From Chthoniobacterales bacterium (GTDB lineage: Bacteria > Verrucomicrobiota > Verrucomicrobiia > Chthoniobacterales > DASVRZ01): a stretch of 64,000 nucleotides of DNA. Shown piece after piece: positions 15,965-25,403 of the stretch (positions are counted from its first letter, which is position 1; the number at the start of each line of letters is the position of its first letter). The stretch is from positions 158,893 to 222,892 of the forward strand of contig JBDSQB010000005.1 in the NCBI GenBank assembly GCA_039930045.1. The letters run 5' to 3'. The notes beneath the pieces are model-generated. The model had not been told where the DNA came from. It saw only the letters and a program-made list of their open reading frames with translations, and ran no database searches. Made by a program: the position numbers and the translations under genes.

Positions 15965-15986
15965 CGTTTCAGACCCCAACATTTTT

Positions 15987-16640
15987 ATGAGAATCGGACT
16001 TTTAGGTAAAAAAATCGGTATGACCCGCGTCTATGACGAGAAGGGCCGTGCCACGCCAGTGACCGTGATTTCGGCCGGTGGAAATGCTCTTCTTCAGGTG
16101 AAAACCCTTGAGAACGACGGGTATTCCGCCGTGCAAGTGGGCTTCGACACCCAGAAAGAATCCCGCGTTCCCAAGGCGGAACTCGGCCACTTCGCCAAGA
16201 CTTCCTCGGAGCCAAAAAAACGGCTCGCTGAATTCCGCCTGGAAGAAACCGACACCATTTCTGGCGATGTGAACCTGAAGGTTTCCCGTTTTCAGCCTGG
16301 CCAGTTGGTCGATGTCATCGGTCAATCCAAGGGCAAAGGTTTCCAAGGCGTTATGAAACGTCACAACTTCGCCGGCCAGCCGATGACCCACGGTCATACG
16401 ACTCACCGCCGCAACGGCTCGATCGGCAACCGTTCGACTCCGGGTCGTGTCTGGAAAAACATGGGCATGCCCGGTCACATGGGTGACGAGCGTGTCACCG
16501 TGCAAAATCTCCGCGTTGTCCAAGTTCGTGAAGAAGAAAACGTCATCCTCGTCGCCGGGGCAGTTCCCGGAGCCAACGGCGGTTACGTGATGATTCGTCC
16601 CGCGATCAAAAGCCCAACTCCAACTGAGGTGGCCATCTAA
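15987..16640 (+). CDS. rplC: 50S ribosomal protein L3
   Basis: Assembly-initiating large-subunit protein near the peptidyl-transferase centre. From the ATG at 15987 it reads MRIGLLGKKIGMTRVYDEKG and later GQPMTHGHTTHRRNGSIG, the L3 loop, over 217 residues. The upstream in-frame start at 15939 overlaps rpsJ and is not conserved. The start follows CAACATTTTT without a Shine-Dalgarno. Confidence 0.97.
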   Translation: MRIGLLGKKIGMTRVYDEKGRATPVTVISAGGNALLQVKTLENDGYSAVQVGFDTQKESRVPKAELGHFAKTSSEPKKRLAEFRLEETDTISGDVNLKVSRFQPGQLVDVIGQSKGKGFQGVMKRHNFAGQPMTHGHTTHRRNGSIGNRSTPGRVWKNMGMPGHMGDERVTVQNLRVVQVREEENVILVAGAVPGANGGYVMIRPAIKSPTPTEVAI

Positions 16641-16642
16641 TT

Positions 16643-17251
16643 ATGAGTGCAACAGTTTTTACCATTGAAGCCGCCAAGGCTGCCAATATCGCCGTGATCG
16701 AAAACGGTCGTGGCACTCAGGCAGTTCATGAAGCCATCGTTGCGATGCGCGCTGCTCGTCGCAGTGGCACCGCAAGCACCAAGACCAAAGCCGAAGTCAG
16801 CGGTTCTGGTTCCAAGCCATGGCGTCAAAAAGGCACGGGCCGCGCTCGTGCCGGTTACAAATCGTCCCCGGTCTGGAGCGGTGGCGGTGTCGCATTTGGC
16901 CCCAAGCCTCGTGATTACACGAAGAATGTGCCGAAGTCGGTTCGCCGTCTCGCTTTCCTGAAAGCCCTCAGCTCCAAGATCGCCCTCGGCGATGTGCTCG
17001 TGGTCGATTCGTTTTCCGTTTCCGAGCCGAAGACCAAGCAATTTGTTTCCCTCCTCGGTGAACAAACTCCCGAGACCAAAACCCTCGTGATTGCTCTCGC
17101 TTTCGACGAAAACACTTACAAGGCGGCCCGCAACGTTTCCTCCGCCCTGCTCAACACCGCGACCGACGTCAACACCGAGCAACTTCTCGCCTTCCGCAAG
17201 ATTGTTATCGTGAAGGACGCCCTCGCCAAACTCGCAGAAAGAGTCGCCTAA
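16643..17251 (+). CDS. rplD: 50S ribosomal protein L4
   Basis: Large-subunit protein lining the exit tunnel; in some bacteria also the S10-operon repressor. The 202 residues include the tunnel-loop region KPWRQKGTGRARAGYKSSP and SVRRLAFLKALSSK. It begins 2 bp after the rplC stop and ends 1 bp before rplW, indicating tight translational coupling. Confidence 0.96.
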   Translation: MSATVFTIEAAKAANIAVIENGRGTQAVHEAIVAMRAARRSGTASTKTKAEVSGSGSKPWRQKGTGRARAGYKSSPVWSGGGVAFGPKPRDYTKNVPKSVRRLAFLKALSSKIALGDVLVVDSFSVSEPKTKQFVSLLGEQTPETKTLVIALAFDENTYKAARNVSSALLNTATDVNTEQLLAFRKIVIVKDALAKLAERVA

Positions 17252-17252
17252 T

Positions 17253-17537
17253 ATGAACGAGATCTACGATTTCATCCAAACGGTCCGCCTGACTGAAAAG
17301 GCGACCTTGCTCGCCGAAAAGGAAAACAAATACGTTTTCAGCGTCAGCCCTTCCGCGAACAAGATTCAGATCAAAACCGCCATCGAAAAGCTCTTCGGCA
17401 AGAAAGTTCTCAGTGTGAACACAATGAACTATGCCGGTAAGAAAAAGCGTGAGCGCCGGGCCGACTTCGGTCGCAAGAACCACTGGAAAAAAGCAATCGT
17501 CACGCTGAAGGAGGGCGACAAAATTGAGCTGGCTTAA
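17253..17537 (+). CDS. rplW: 50S ribosomal protein L23
   Basis: Exit-site protein that docks trigger factor and SRP. The 94 residues contain the L23 pattern [20 protein letters not shown] and [20 protein letters not shown], followed by [19 protein letters not shown]. Length is normal. Confidence 0.96.
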   Translation: MNEIYDFIQTVRLTEKATLLAEKENKYVFSVSPSANKIQIKTAIEKLFGKKVLSVNTMNYAGKKKRERRADFGRKNHWKKAIVTLKEGDKIELA

Positions 17538-17563
17538 TCGCTAATCTCAATCGCACAAGACTT

Positions 17564-18412
17564 ATGGCACTTAAAACTTTCCGACCGCTCACTCCGGTCC
17601 AGCGCTTTCAGGCGCTTCCCACTTTCGACGAAATCACGACGAGCAAGCCCGAGAAAAGCCTGCTCACCACCAAGAAAAAAACCGGTGGTCGCAATAACAA
17701 CGGACGCATCACCACCCGTCACATTGGCGGTGGTCACAAAAAGAAACTGCGCCTGATCGACTTCAAGCGCACCCTGCGCGGAGTTTCTGCAGATGTTGTT
17801 TCAATTGAGTACGATCCGAATCGTTCGGCTCGGATCGCTTTGCTTTCCTACACGGACGGCACCAAGGCTTACATTTTGGCTCCGATTGGACTCACCGTCG
17901 GCACCAAGGTTTCCGCAGGTGAAGCCGCTGCGCCTGAAATTGGCAATGCACTTCCTTTGAAGAGCATCCCGCTCGGCACCACCATTCACAACATCGAACT
18001 CGTCCCCGGTCGCGGCGGTCAAATCGCCCGCAGCGCTGGCCAGGCGGCTATTCTCAGCAACCGCGAGGGTGGTTACGCCCTGATTCGCATGCCTTCCGGT
18101 GAAGTGCGCCAGATTATTGAAACCTGCTACGCCACCATCGGCCAGGTCGGAAACATTGAGCACATGAACGTCTCCAGCGGCAAGGCCGGACGTTCCCGCT
18201 GGCTCGGAGTTCGTCCCACCGTTCGCGGTATGGTGATGAACCCGGTCGATCACCCAAATGGTGGTGGACAAGGCAAGAGCAAGGGCGGTGGCGGACGTCA
18301 CCATCCGATGTCTCCATGGGGTCAATTGGCGAAGGGCTTCAAGACTCGTCGCAAACACAAGCCAAGCAACCGCTTCATCGTGGAGCGCCGCAAATCCTCC
18401 AAGAAGAAATAA
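17564..18412 (+). CDS. rplB: 50S ribosomal protein L2
   Basis: Core peptidyl-transferase-centre protein. The 282-residue sequence shows [20 protein letters not shown] and the C-terminal [20 protein letters not shown] around the essential histidine. It is complete and of family length. The leader GCACAAGACTT has no clear Shine-Dalgarno. Confidence 0.97.
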   Translation: MALKTFRPLTPVQRFQALPTFDEITTSKPEKSLLTTKKKTGGRNNNGRITTRHIGGGHKKKLRLIDFKRTLRGVSADVVSIEYDPNRSARIALLSYTDGTKAYILAPIGLTVGTKVSAGEAAAPEIGNALPLKSIPLGTTIHNIELVPGRGGQIARSAGQAAILSNREGGYALIRMPSGEVRQIIETCYATIGQVGNIEHMNVSSGKAGRSRWLGVRPTVRGMVMNPVDHPNGGGQGKSKGGGGRHHPMSPWGQLAKGFKTRRKHKPSNRFIVERRKSSKKK

Positions 18413-18415
18413 TTT

Positions 18416-18694
18416 ATGGGCAGATCACTCAAAAAAGGGCCGTTCGTTGACGTTAAGCTCCTTGAAAAAATTGATAAGATGGCAGACGCCTCGGTCAAAA
18501 AACCAATTAAAACCTGGTCCCGGCGTTCCATGATTACCCCCGACTTCGTTGGTCACACCTTCCTGGTGCACAACGGCAAAATTTTCGCCTCCGTTTTCGT
18601 TACTGAAAACATGGTGGGCCACAAACTTGGTGAGTTTTCCCCGACTCGTGTCTTTAAGAAACACGGATCGCATACCGCCAAGGTGTCCAAATAG
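18416..18694 (+). CDS. rpsS: 30S ribosomal protein S19
   Basis: Small-subunit head protein next to S13. The 92 residues begin [18 protein letters not shown] and contain [20 protein letters not shown] and [10 protein letters not shown], the S19 signature. It normally precedes rplV directly; here an unrelated exported coiled-coil gene follows after 13 bp. Confidence 0.97.
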   Translation: MGRSLKKGPFVDVKLLEKIDKMADASVKKPIKTWSRRSMITPDFVGHTFLVHNGKIFASVFVTENMVGHKLGEFSPTRVFKKHGSHTAKVSK

Positions 18695-18707
18695 TTTAGG
18701 GTGGCTC

Positions 18708-19553
18708 ATGATGCCACTGCCCAAAATCCTCCGGTGTTCGTTGATTCGAATGCAAGTCGGATCAGTGGCGGTCATCATAGGGTTGCTCGCCGAGTGTGGG
18801 TCGAATGCCATTGCGCAGACGGTCAATACTCAAAGTTCTTTCTCAGATACAATTGAATTAGCAGATCCCAAGTCGGCAGCCAGCGCCATTACGGCGGCGG
18901 TTTCTGATACGGAAGATTTGCTCAAGCAGAACCTGATTCTGCAAGAGCAGGTGCGCTCGATTTCCGAGGCCTTGGTGCAAGCCAAGACTGAGGCGGACGC
19001 TGCGGTGACCGAAAACCGGGAGTTAAAAACCCGGATCGAAGCCCTCGGATTAAACGCGATTGGAAACGATCGCAGTAAGCTGGAGCAGCGACTCGTCAAA
19101 GCCGTCAGCGACCTGAGTGTTTCGCAAGCCGCCCTGGCCGAAAACAAAAAGATTCTCGCTAGTCTGACGGAGGCGATCCTTTCGCTTTTGAAGACTTCCA
19201 AGGATGTTTCACCCGAAGCACGCCTGGCTGTTGAAGCCGAGCTAAGGAACGCCAGCCAAAACGCTGGAGTCGAACCTGAGTCCGCTCAAAAAGCGGAACC
19301 CATCGGTGCCAGTTTGACCAATGCCCGGGTCATCAGCCTCAAACCGGAACTTGGTCTATTGATCGGCAATATCGGCTCCAATGAATCCGTGAAAATCGGA
19401 ATGCCTTTCCGGGTCTATGAGGGACAAACTCCCATAGCCTTGGTACGAGTCGTCGATGTCCGCGAGAAGCTTTTCGGAGCGCTAATTCAAGAAACTTTAT
19501 CTGATAAAACCCCTGTCAAAGTAGGGCATCGACTCAAAGTCGCGGCCAATTAA
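18708..19553 (+). CDS. Exported coiled-coil protein of unknown function inside the S10 operon
   Basis: A 281-residue protein between S19 and L22 genes. Residues 1-36 form a signal peptide or membrane anchor (VGSVAVIIGLLAECGSNAIA). Residues about 60-175 are a Glu/Ala/Leu-rich coiled coil (LLKQNLILQEQVRSISEALV and KTEADAAVTENRELKTRIEA). Residues about 200-281 form a small beta domain with GLLIGNIGSNESVKIGMPFR and VRVVDVREKLFGALIQE, a 'property-of-the-envelope' type domain seen by me as a recurring pattern in this phylum, not a named family. An AGGGTGG lies before the ATG at 18708. It is on the operon strand, with 12 bp to rplV, so it should be cotranscribed. Confidence 0.8.
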   Translation: MMPLPKILRCSLIRMQVGSVAVIIGLLAECGSNAIAQTVNTQSSFSDTIELADPKSAASAITAAVSDTEDLLKQNLILQEQVRSISEALVQAKTEADAAVTENRELKTRIEALGLNAIGNDRSKLEQRLVKAVSDLSVSQAALAENKKILASLTEAILSLLKTSKDVSPEARLAVEAELRNASQNAGVEPESAQKAEPIGASLTNARVISLKPELGLLIGNIGSNESVKIGMPFRVYEGQTPIALVRVVDVREKLFGALIQETLSDKTPVKVGHRLKVAAN

Positions 19554-19565
19554 AGACTCAACAAC

Positions 19566-20045
19566 ATGCAAGTTAAATCCATTTACAAATACGCTAAGAT
19601 CTCGGCCTTCAAGGCCCGGGAAGTGACGCGTGAAATTCAAGGTCTGCCAGTCTCGGCAGCTCTCGACATCGTCACGTTCAGCCCCAAAAAAGCGGCTTTC
19701 CTGATTGCCAAGACGCTGAAGAGCGCGGTGGCCAATGCCGAGAACAACAATGATTTGCGTGCTGAGAATCTGGTTGTGAAAGAAGCGATCGTCGGTGAGG
19801 GCTCGACCATCAAGCGTTCCCGTCCACGGGCTCGCGGTAGCGCCAGCCCGATCCGCAAGCGCACGGCTCACATCAGCATCACTTTGACCGACGAGATCGT
19901 CATTGAGACTCGCGAGTCCCGCAAAGCCAGCAAGCCGAAATCCAAGGCAAAAAAATCTTCCGCCAAAGTTTCTTCCCCGAAAGCCACCAAGCCAACTGTC
20001 TCCCCTGAAGCCGCTCCCGCCGCTTCCTCCGAAACCAAAGAATAA
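19566..20045 (+). CDS. rplV: 50S ribosomal protein L22 with C-terminal tail
   Basis: Tunnel-lining large-subunit protein. The first 110 residues are standard L22 (YAKISAFKAREVTREIQGLP, then RARGSASPIRKRTAHISITL). About 45 further residues are a low-complexity Lys/Ser/Pro/Ala tail ending EAAPAASSETKE, absent from E. coli L22 (110 aa). Confidence 0.95.
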   Translation: MQVKSIYKYAKISAFKAREVTREIQGLPVSAALDIVTFSPKKAAFLIAKTLKSAVANAENNNDLRAENLVVKEAIVGEGSTIKRSRPRARGSASPIRKRTAHISITLTDEIVIETRESRKASKPKSKAKKSSAKVSSPKATKPTVSPEAAPAASSETKE

Positions 20046-20050
20046 TCGTT

Positions 20051-20716
20051 ATGGGTCAAAAAGTTAATCCAATTGGGTATCGTCTCGCGCTCAGCCGCGA
20101 CTGGCGTTCACGCTGGTATGCCAACCGTCAGGAGCTTCCTGGTTTCCTCAAGGCCGACATCGACATCCGTGCTTACGTTAAAAAGAAACTCGCGCTCGCG
20201 GCGGTTTCCAAGATCGTCATCGAACGCGCCTGGAACAGCATCCGCACCACGATTTACACGGCTCGCCCTGGTATCGTGATCGGACGCAAAGGTTCTGAGA
20301 TCGAGAACATGACTCTGGAAATCGCCAAAATGTCCGGCGGCAAACAGGTCAAAATCGACATTCAGGAAATCAAAACTCCGGAACTCGATGCACAACTCGT
20401 GGCCGAAAACATCGCCATGCAGATCGAGCGCCGTATTTCTTTCCGCCGTGCCATGAAAAAAACCGTCCAGCAGACGATGGAATTCGGTGCACTGGGAATC
20501 AAAGTCCGCTGTGCTGGCCGCCTCGGCGGTGCAGAAATCAGCCGCTCGGAAGCCTATCGTGAAGGCAAAGTGCCACTGCACACCCTGCGCATGCCGATTG
20601 ACTATGGTTTCGCGGAAGCCAACACGGTTTACGGTAAGATCGGCATCAAATGCTGGATTTGCAAAAAGGACGAAGCGCCTGTTGCGGAGGCTCCCAAAAA
20701 GGAAGCCAACGTTTAA
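20051..20716 (+). CDS. rpsC: 30S ribosomal protein S3
   Basis: mRNA-entry protein of the small subunit. The 221 residues begin GQKVNPIGYRLALSRDWRSR, with the KH motif VIGRKGSEIENMTLEI and EISRSEAYREGKVPLHTLR. Length is normal and the tail is short and Ala/Lys-rich. It starts 5 bp after rplV. Confidence 0.97.
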   Translation: MGQKVNPIGYRLALSRDWRSRWYANRQELPGFLKADIDIRAYVKKKLALAAVSKIVIERAWNSIRTTIYTARPGIVIGRKGSEIENMTLEIAKMSGGKQVKIDIQEIKTPELDAQLVAENIAMQIERRISFRRAMKKTVQQTMEFGALGIKVRCAGRLGGAEISRSEAYREGKVPLHTLRMPIDYGFAEANTVYGKIGIKCWICKKDEAPVAEAPKKEANV

Positions 20717-20746
20717 TTTTTCAATTTTAATTTCTAGGAGACTTTT

Positions 20747-21169
20747 ATGCCATTGATGCCCAAAAGAGTGAAGTATCGCAAGACCCAGCGCGGCAGCCGC
20801 AAGGGAACTGCTTCACGCAATATCAAAGTTGATTTCGGTGAATTCGCCCTGCAAACCTTGGAGCGCGCCTGGATCACCAACATTCAAATCGAAGCCGCCC
20901 GTGTCGCATTAACTCGCAACATGAAACGCAAAGGAAAACTCTGGGTTCGTATTTTCCCAGACAAATCCGTCACCGCTCGTCCGCCTGAAACCCGAATGGG
21001 TAAAGGCAAAGGCCAGCCCGAGTATTGGGTCGCCGTGGTTCGGCCCGGCAACATTATTTTTGAACTCGATGGTGTGCCGGAATCCATTGCTCGCGAATCG
21101 CTGCGCCTGGCGGCAACCAAGCTCCCGATCCGCACCCGCTTTATCTCGCGTCACCACGTCGCTACCTAA
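20747..21169 (+). CDS. rplP: 50S ribosomal protein L16
   Basis: Large-subunit protein needed for A-site tRNA accommodation. The 140 residues start [19 protein letters not shown] and include [25 protein letters not shown] sits 6 bases before the ATG at 20747, one of the few clear Shine-Dalgarno sequences in this cluster, and it fixes this start over the internal ATG at 20756. Confidence 0.97.
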   Translation: MPLMPKRVKYRKTQRGSRKGTASRNIKVDFGEFALQTLERAWITNIQIEAARVALTRNMKRKGKLWVRIFPDKSVTARPPETRMGKGKGQPEYWVAVVRPGNIIFELDGVPESIARESLRLAATKLPIRTRFISRHHVAT

Positions 21170-21174
21170 CTCCC

Positions 21175-21363
21175 ATGAAAATTAAAGAAGCACGCGATCT
21201 GAGTCCCGAAGAATTGGTGGCTCGCAAGTCCGAACTCCGCAAAGAAGCCTTTCAGCTTCGCATCCAGCAAGGCACCGGCCAGTTGGAAAACCCGAGCCAG
21301 CTCACGAAAATCCGAAAAGATGTGGCCCGTATCGAAACAGTCCTTTCGGAACGCAATAAATAG
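21175..21363 (+). CDS. rpmC: 50S ribosomal protein L29
   Basis: Small two-helix protein near the exit site. The 62 residues run MKIKEARDLSPEELVARKSE to ENPSQLTKIRKDVARIETVL, the L29 pattern. Length is normal. It lies 5 bp after rplP. Confidence 0.95.
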   Translation: MKIKEARDLSPEELVARKSELRKEAFQLRIQQGTGQLENPSQLTKIRKDVARIETVLSERNK

Positions 21364-21396
21364 TGTATTCTCACCGCCCCAATTAAAACACGCCAG

Positions 21397-21684
21397 ATGA
21401 GCGAATCCCTTTCCACCACTCCAAATCCAGCCGCTGAAGTGCATCACGTCCGCAAGACGCGCGTCGGTCAGGTTGTTTCCACCAAGTCCGCCAAAACGGC
21501 TGTGGTCGAGACCACCACCCGCGTTCCGCACCCGAAGTTTGGCAAGATTATCAAGCACTCAAAGAAATTTCACGTTCACGACGAGAATAATACTGCCCAA
21601 GTCGGCGACACGGTGGAGATCATCGAGACGCGTCCATTGAGCAAGCTCAAGCGCTGGCGCTTGGTGTCCGTCATCAAACACTAA
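21397..21684 (+). CDS. rpsQ: 30S ribosomal protein S17
   Basis: Early-assembly small-subunit protein. The 95 residues contain RVGQVVSTKSAKTAVVETTT and HPKFGKIIKHSKKFHVHDE, followed by GDTVEIIETRPLSKLKRWRL. It has about 15 extra N-terminal residues compared with E. coli S17 (84 aa). Confidence 0.96.
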   Translation: MSESLSTTPNPAAEVHHVRKTRVGQVVSTKSAKTAVVETTTRVPHPKFGKIIKHSKKFHVHDENNTAQVGDTVEIIETRPLSKLKRWRLVSVIKH

Positions 21685-21696
21685 CCAGCAAATTTT

Positions 21697-22062
21697 ATGG
21701 TCCAGATTAGATCCAGATTAGATGTTGCCGATAACACAGGCGCCCGCATGGCGACCATGATTGGTGTCATTGGCAAATCCACCATGACTGCCGAAGTGGG
21801 CGATGTCATCACCGCCAACGTCAAGGAGGCCGCGCATAACGGCACTGTGAAAAAAGGCGACGTCGTTCGCGCCGTCATCGTTCGCACCCGGCAGCCGATC
21901 AAGCGTGAGGATGGATCAGCCCTGCGTTTTGATAACAATGCGATCGTCATTATTGACAAGGATTTGAATCCGCGTGGAACTCGCATCTTCGGCCCAGTGG
22001 CCCGTGAGTTGCGCGAAAAGAATTTCATGAAAATCGTTTCCCTAGCCCCGGAGGTCGTATGA
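21697..22062 (+). CDS. rplN: 50S ribosomal protein L14
   Basis: Large-subunit interface protein that also binds RsfS. The 121 residues include [20 protein letters not shown] and [20 protein letters not shown]. Its stop overlaps the rplX start by four bases (ATGA), showing translational coupling. Confidence 0.97.
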   Translation: MVQIRSRLDVADNTGARMATMIGVIGKSTMTAEVGDVITANVKEAAHNGTVKKGDVVRAVIVRTRQPIKREDGSALRFDNNAIVIIDKDLNPRGTRIFGPVARELREKNFMKIVSLAPEVV

Positions 22063-22331
22063 GTGCATTGAAGACCCACGTTAAAAAAGGCGACGACGTC
22101 GTTGTCATCTCCGGCAACCACCGCGGTTCGACCGGCAAGATTTTGCAAGTTCTTACCCGTAAGAATCAGGTTCTCATCGAGGGCGTGCGAATGATTAAGA
22201 AACACGTCAAGAAATCTGCCGAACATCAGAATGGCGCCATTATTGAGCGCGAAGGTCCGTTGCACATTTCAAATGTGAAGCTTTCCACTGTTGCCGAGCC
22301 TGCGAAGAAAACTTCTCGCACGAAGAAATAA
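22059..22331 (+). CDS. rplX: 50S ribosomal protein L24
   Basis: Initiator of 50S assembly. The 90 residues carry the KOW motif [20 protein letters not shown] and [20 protein letters not shown]. It is slightly shorter than the E. coli protein (104) but complete for the family core. Confidence 0.95.
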   Translation: MSALKTHVKKGDDVVVISGNHRGSTGKILQVLTRKNQVLIEGVRMIKKHVKKSAEHQNGAIIEREGPLHISNVKLSTVAEPAKKTSRTKK

Positions 22332-22337
22332 GTTATT

Positions 22338-22910
22338 ATGGCCGCCACACTTTACACTGAATACAAGGAACGCGTCGTTCCCGCCCTCAAGGCGACACGT
22401 GGATACTCGAACATCCACCAGATCCCGAGGATCCAAAAGGTCGTCATCAACACCTGCATCGCGTCTCAATCGGACGTCAAGCAGGCGCTCGAAGACGCCA
22501 AAAACGAGTTGGGTATGATCACGGGCCAAAAGCCTGCGGAGACCATTTCCAAAAAGAGTATTTCCAACTTCAAACTCCGCGAAGGCCAGCCCATTGGGGC
22601 TAAAGTCACCCTGCGCGGCGACAAGATGTATGAGTTCCTCGAACGTCTCATCCGCACCGCTCTGCCTCGCATCCGCGATTTCCGTGGGATTTCTCCCAAG
22701 GCATTCGACGGCAACGGCAACTACACCCTCGGTGTTTCCGATCAATCCATTTTCCCTGAAATCGAACTCGATAAAATTAAACGCAACATTGGTTTTGACG
22801 TCACCATCGTGACATCTGCCAAGACCAACGACGAGGCGAAGGCTTTGTTGGTGGAAATGGGCGTTCCCTTCACTGACAAAGCCAAGAAAGCGCCTGCCAA
22901 GGCTGCCTAA
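22338..22910 (+). CDS. rplE: 50S ribosomal protein L5
   Basis: Binds 5S rRNA and the P-site tRNA elbow. The 190 residues include IPRIQKVVINTCIASQ, GQKPAETISKKSISNFKLRE and FPEIELDKIKRNIGFDVTIV. The gene that usually follows, rpsN (S14), is missing here; rpsH starts 16 bp later. Confidence 0.97.
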   Translation: MAATLYTEYKERVVPALKATRGYSNIHQIPRIQKVVINTCIASQSDVKQALEDAKNELGMITGQKPAETISKKSISNFKLREGQPIGAKVTLRGDKMYEFLERLIRTALPRIRDFRGISPKAFDGNGNYTLGVSDQSIFPEIELDKIKRNIGFDVTIVTSAKTNDEAKALLVEMGVPFTDKAKKAPAKAA

Positions 22911-22926
22911 CATTGGCGAACTAATT

Positions 22927-23325
22927 ATGAGCACTGTTACCGATCCCATATCCGACTTTTTGACTCGGATTCGCAACGCCAGCGCCGCCCGCAAGGCCCT
23001 GGTAGAAGCTCCTTATTCCCGCATCAAGGCCGACATCGCCAAGATCTTGAAAGAAGAAGGCTACATTTCTGATTACTCCGTTGAAACGGAAATCACCCAG
23101 CCGCAAATCAAAGTTACCACTAAATTTGTCAACAAGACCGCCGCCATCACCGGCGTTAAGCGCGTCAGTCGTCCTGGTCTCCGCAAATACGTCGGTGCCA
23201 CGGAGATTCCCCGGGTTCTCGGTGGTCTCGGTGTGGCCATTCTTTCCACTCCGAAGGGTGTGTTGAGCGGTCAGAAAGCGAAAAAAGAAAACGTCGGCGG
23301 CGAAGTACTCGCCTACATCTGGTAA
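22927..23325 (+). CDS. rpsH: 30S ribosomal protein S8
   Basis: Central-domain small-subunit protein and, in E. coli, the spc-operon repressor. The 132 residues start STVTDPISDFLTRIRNASAA and end VLSGQKAKKENVGGEVLAYI. Length is normal. Confidence 0.97.
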   Translation: MSTVTDPISDFLTRIRNASAARKALVEAPYSRIKADIAKILKEEGYISDYSVETEITQPQIKVTTKFVNKTAAITGVKRVSRPGLRKYVGATEIPRVLGGLGVAILSTPKGVLSGQKAKKENVGGEVLAYIW

Positions 23326-23337
23326 AGGATCACTAAA

Positions 23338-23877
23338 ATGTCACGTATCGGAAAAAAAGCAGTTGTTCTGCCTGAAAAAGTCACTTTCGGAGTGAATGCA
23401 GAAGGCTCGGTCAGCATTGAAGGCCCCAAAGGCAAGCTTCAGTGGGTTCTGCCCAAGCAAATCAAGGCCCGCCTCGAAGGCTCCAATGTGGTGATCGATC
23501 GCGAAAGCGAGAATCGCCAGGTTCGCGCTTTGCATGGTCTCAGCCGCGCTTTGGTCGCCAACATGGTTACCGGAGTCAGCACGGGATTCAAAAAGGATCT
23601 TGAAATTCAAGGCGTTGGTTTTAAAGCCGCCGTGCAGGGAGCCGTGCTCAACTTGAGCCTCGGTTTTTCTCACCCCATCAATTTCTCCATCCCGGCTGGC
23701 ATCAAAGTCACGGTGACTGAAAACACCAAGATCGCCGTGGAAGGTATCGACCGTCAGCTCGTTGGCCAAGTGGCTGCTGACATCCGCGCTTACTACCCAC
23801 CTGAGCCTTACAAGGGCAAGGGCGTCCGTTATGCGGGCGAGCAAATTCTCCGCAAGGAAGGCAAAACAGTCCAATAA
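23338..23877 (+). CDS. rplF: 50S ribosomal protein L6
   Basis: Large-subunit protein near the factor-binding site. The 179 residues begin SRIGKKAVVLPEKVTFGV and finish with PEPYKGKGVRYAGEQILRKE, the diagnostic C-terminal motif. Length is normal. Confidence 0.97.
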   Translation: MSRIGKKAVVLPEKVTFGVNAEGSVSIEGPKGKLQWVLPKQIKARLEGSNVVIDRESENRQVRALHGLSRALVANMVTGVSTGFKKDLEIQGVGFKAAVQGAVLNLSLGFSHPINFSIPAGIKVTVTENTKIAVEGIDRQLVGQVAADIRAYYPPEPYKGKGVRYAGEQILRKEGKTVQ

Positions 23878-23880
23878 TCT

Positions 23881-24249
23881 ATGTCCGCCCAAACTGCCAA
23901 AAGCAACATTCAACTCCGTCATGCCCGTATCCGCAAGCGGATCACCGGGACCGCCGCCCGTCCTCGTCTCGCGGTGCATTTCTCTGGCAAAAACGTTTAT
24001 GCGCAAATTATCGACGACACTCTCGGCGAGACTTTGGTCGCAGTGCAAACCACCGAGAAAGCATTTCGTTCCGAGAACAAGTCTGTTCACGCCAATCAAG
24101 CCATCGCTGAAAAAGTTGGCGCGCTGATCGCGGAGCGCAGTAAATCCAAGAACGTGACAGCAGTGGTTTTCGACCGCGGCGGTTTTATGTATCACGGTAA
24201 AGTCAAAGCTCTCGCCGACGCAGCCCGCGCTGGTGGCCTCCAATTTTAA
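23881..24249 (+). CDS. rplR: 50S ribosomal protein L18
   Basis: 5S rRNA-binding protein. The 122 residues contain [20 protein letters not shown] and [20 protein letters not shown]. It follows rplF by 3 bp and is followed 1 bp later by rpsE. Confidence 0.97.
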   Translation: MSAQTAKSNIQLRHARIRKRITGTAARPRLAVHFSGKNVYAQIIDDTLGETLVAVQTTEKAFRSENKSVHANQAIAEKVGALIAERSKSKNVTAVVFDRGGFMYHGKVKALADAARAGGLQF

Positions 24250-24250
24250 T

Positions 24251-24796
24251 ATGGCAAATCCAAATCAAGGTCGCAGAAATGATCGGAATCGTGAGGACAA
24301 AGGTCCGAAGTCCGACACCACCGAAAAAGTCGTTTTCATCAATCGTTGCGCCAAGGTCGTCAAAGGTGGACGCCGTTTCAGCTTCAGCGCATTGATCGTT
24401 GCTGGCGATCATAAGGGCAAAGTCGGTTGTGGATTTGGCAAGGCCAATGAAGTTTCCGAGGCCATTCGCAAAGCTTCCGATGCCGCTCGCAAATCCATGG
24501 TGGCCGTGGCTCTCCGCGAAAACTCCATTCCGCACGAAGTCATCGGTGAATACGGTGGTGGTCGCGTGCTTTTGCGCCCCGCGTCTCCTGGAACTGGCAT
24601 CATCGCCGGTGGTGGAGTGCGTGCGGTCGTCGAAGCGGCTGGCATCAAGGATGTCTTGGCTAAATCTCTCGGTTCCGACAATCACGCAAACGTGGTTAAG
24701 GCCACCATTGCGGCTCTCCTGGCGCTTCGCCAGAAAGACCAAATCTTCACTCTCCGTGGCATCAATCGCTCCACTCCTGAAGTGGCGGCCGCCTAA
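24251..24796 (+). CDS. rpsE: 30S ribosomal protein S5
   Basis: Fidelity-related small-subunit protein. From the ATG at 24251 the 181 residues include [20 protein letters not shown] and [20 protein letters not shown]. An upstream in-frame start at 24233 lies within rplR. rpmD (L30), which usually follows, is absent; rplO is next. Confidence 0.97.
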   Translation: MANPNQGRRNDRNREDKGPKSDTTEKVVFINRCAKVVKGGRRFSFSALIVAGDHKGKVGCGFGKANEVSEAIRKASDAARKSMVAVALRENSIPHEVIGEYGGGRVLLRPASPGTGIIAGGGVRAVVEAAGIKDVLAKSLGSDNHANVVKATIAALLALRQKDQIFTLRGINRSTPEVAAA

Positions 24797-24816
24797 TTTT
24801 TTAAGGAATATTTCCC

Positions 24817-25368
24817 ATGCAACTTCATACCATGAAGCCCCGTCCGGGCTCCCGTCATCGCACCAAACGCCTCGGCATCGGTGAAAGCAGCGGCCACGGC
24901 AAAACCAGTGGCAAAGGTCACAAGGGCCAGAAGGCTCGTTCCGGTGGCAGCATTCGTCTCGGCTTCGAAGGTGGCCAGATGCCGCTCATTCGTCGTTTGC
25001 CCAAGCGCGGATTCAACAACGCCAACTTCAAAAAGAACTACGCCATCGTCAATCTGGATGATCTGAATAGTTTTGCGGACGGTGTCACTATTGACGAAAC
25101 AGCTTTGCTCGAAACCAACCTAATTCGCGGCAAATATGTCGGCGTTAAAATTTTGGCGCGTGGAGAAATCTCTAAGAAAATCATCATTGAAGCCGACAAA
25201 GTGACTGATGCAGCCCGTGCTAAAATCGAGGCTTTAGGTGGTTCTATTATTCTTCGGCCTGCCAAAGAAGGTACTGTCAAAGGCGTAAAAATCGTTAAGG
25301 CGAAAGTCTCAAAAACCGAACGAACTTTTAAGGCTCAAAAAGCGGTTGCTACCAAGGTCGCCAAATAA
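24817..25368 (+). CDS. rplO: 50S ribosomal protein L15
   Basis: Late-assembly large-subunit protein. The N-terminal glycine-rich region SGHGKTSGKGHKGQKARSGG and EGGQMPLIRRLPKRGFNN are diagnostic. At 183 residues it is about 40 longer than E. coli L15, the extra being a Lys/Ala-rich C-terminal tail. Confidence 0.96.
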   Translation: MQLHTMKPRPGSRHRTKRLGIGESSGHGKTSGKGHKGQKARSGGSIRLGFEGGQMPLIRRLPKRGFNNANFKKNYAIVNLDDLNSFADGVTIDETALLETNLIRGKYVGVKILARGEISKKIIIEADKVTDAARAKIEALGGSIILRPAKEGTVKGVKIVKAKVSKTERTFKAQKAVATKVAK

Positions 25369-25403
25369 TTGCGGTTAAGCTTTTGCGCTTTGAGCTTTAG
25401 CCG

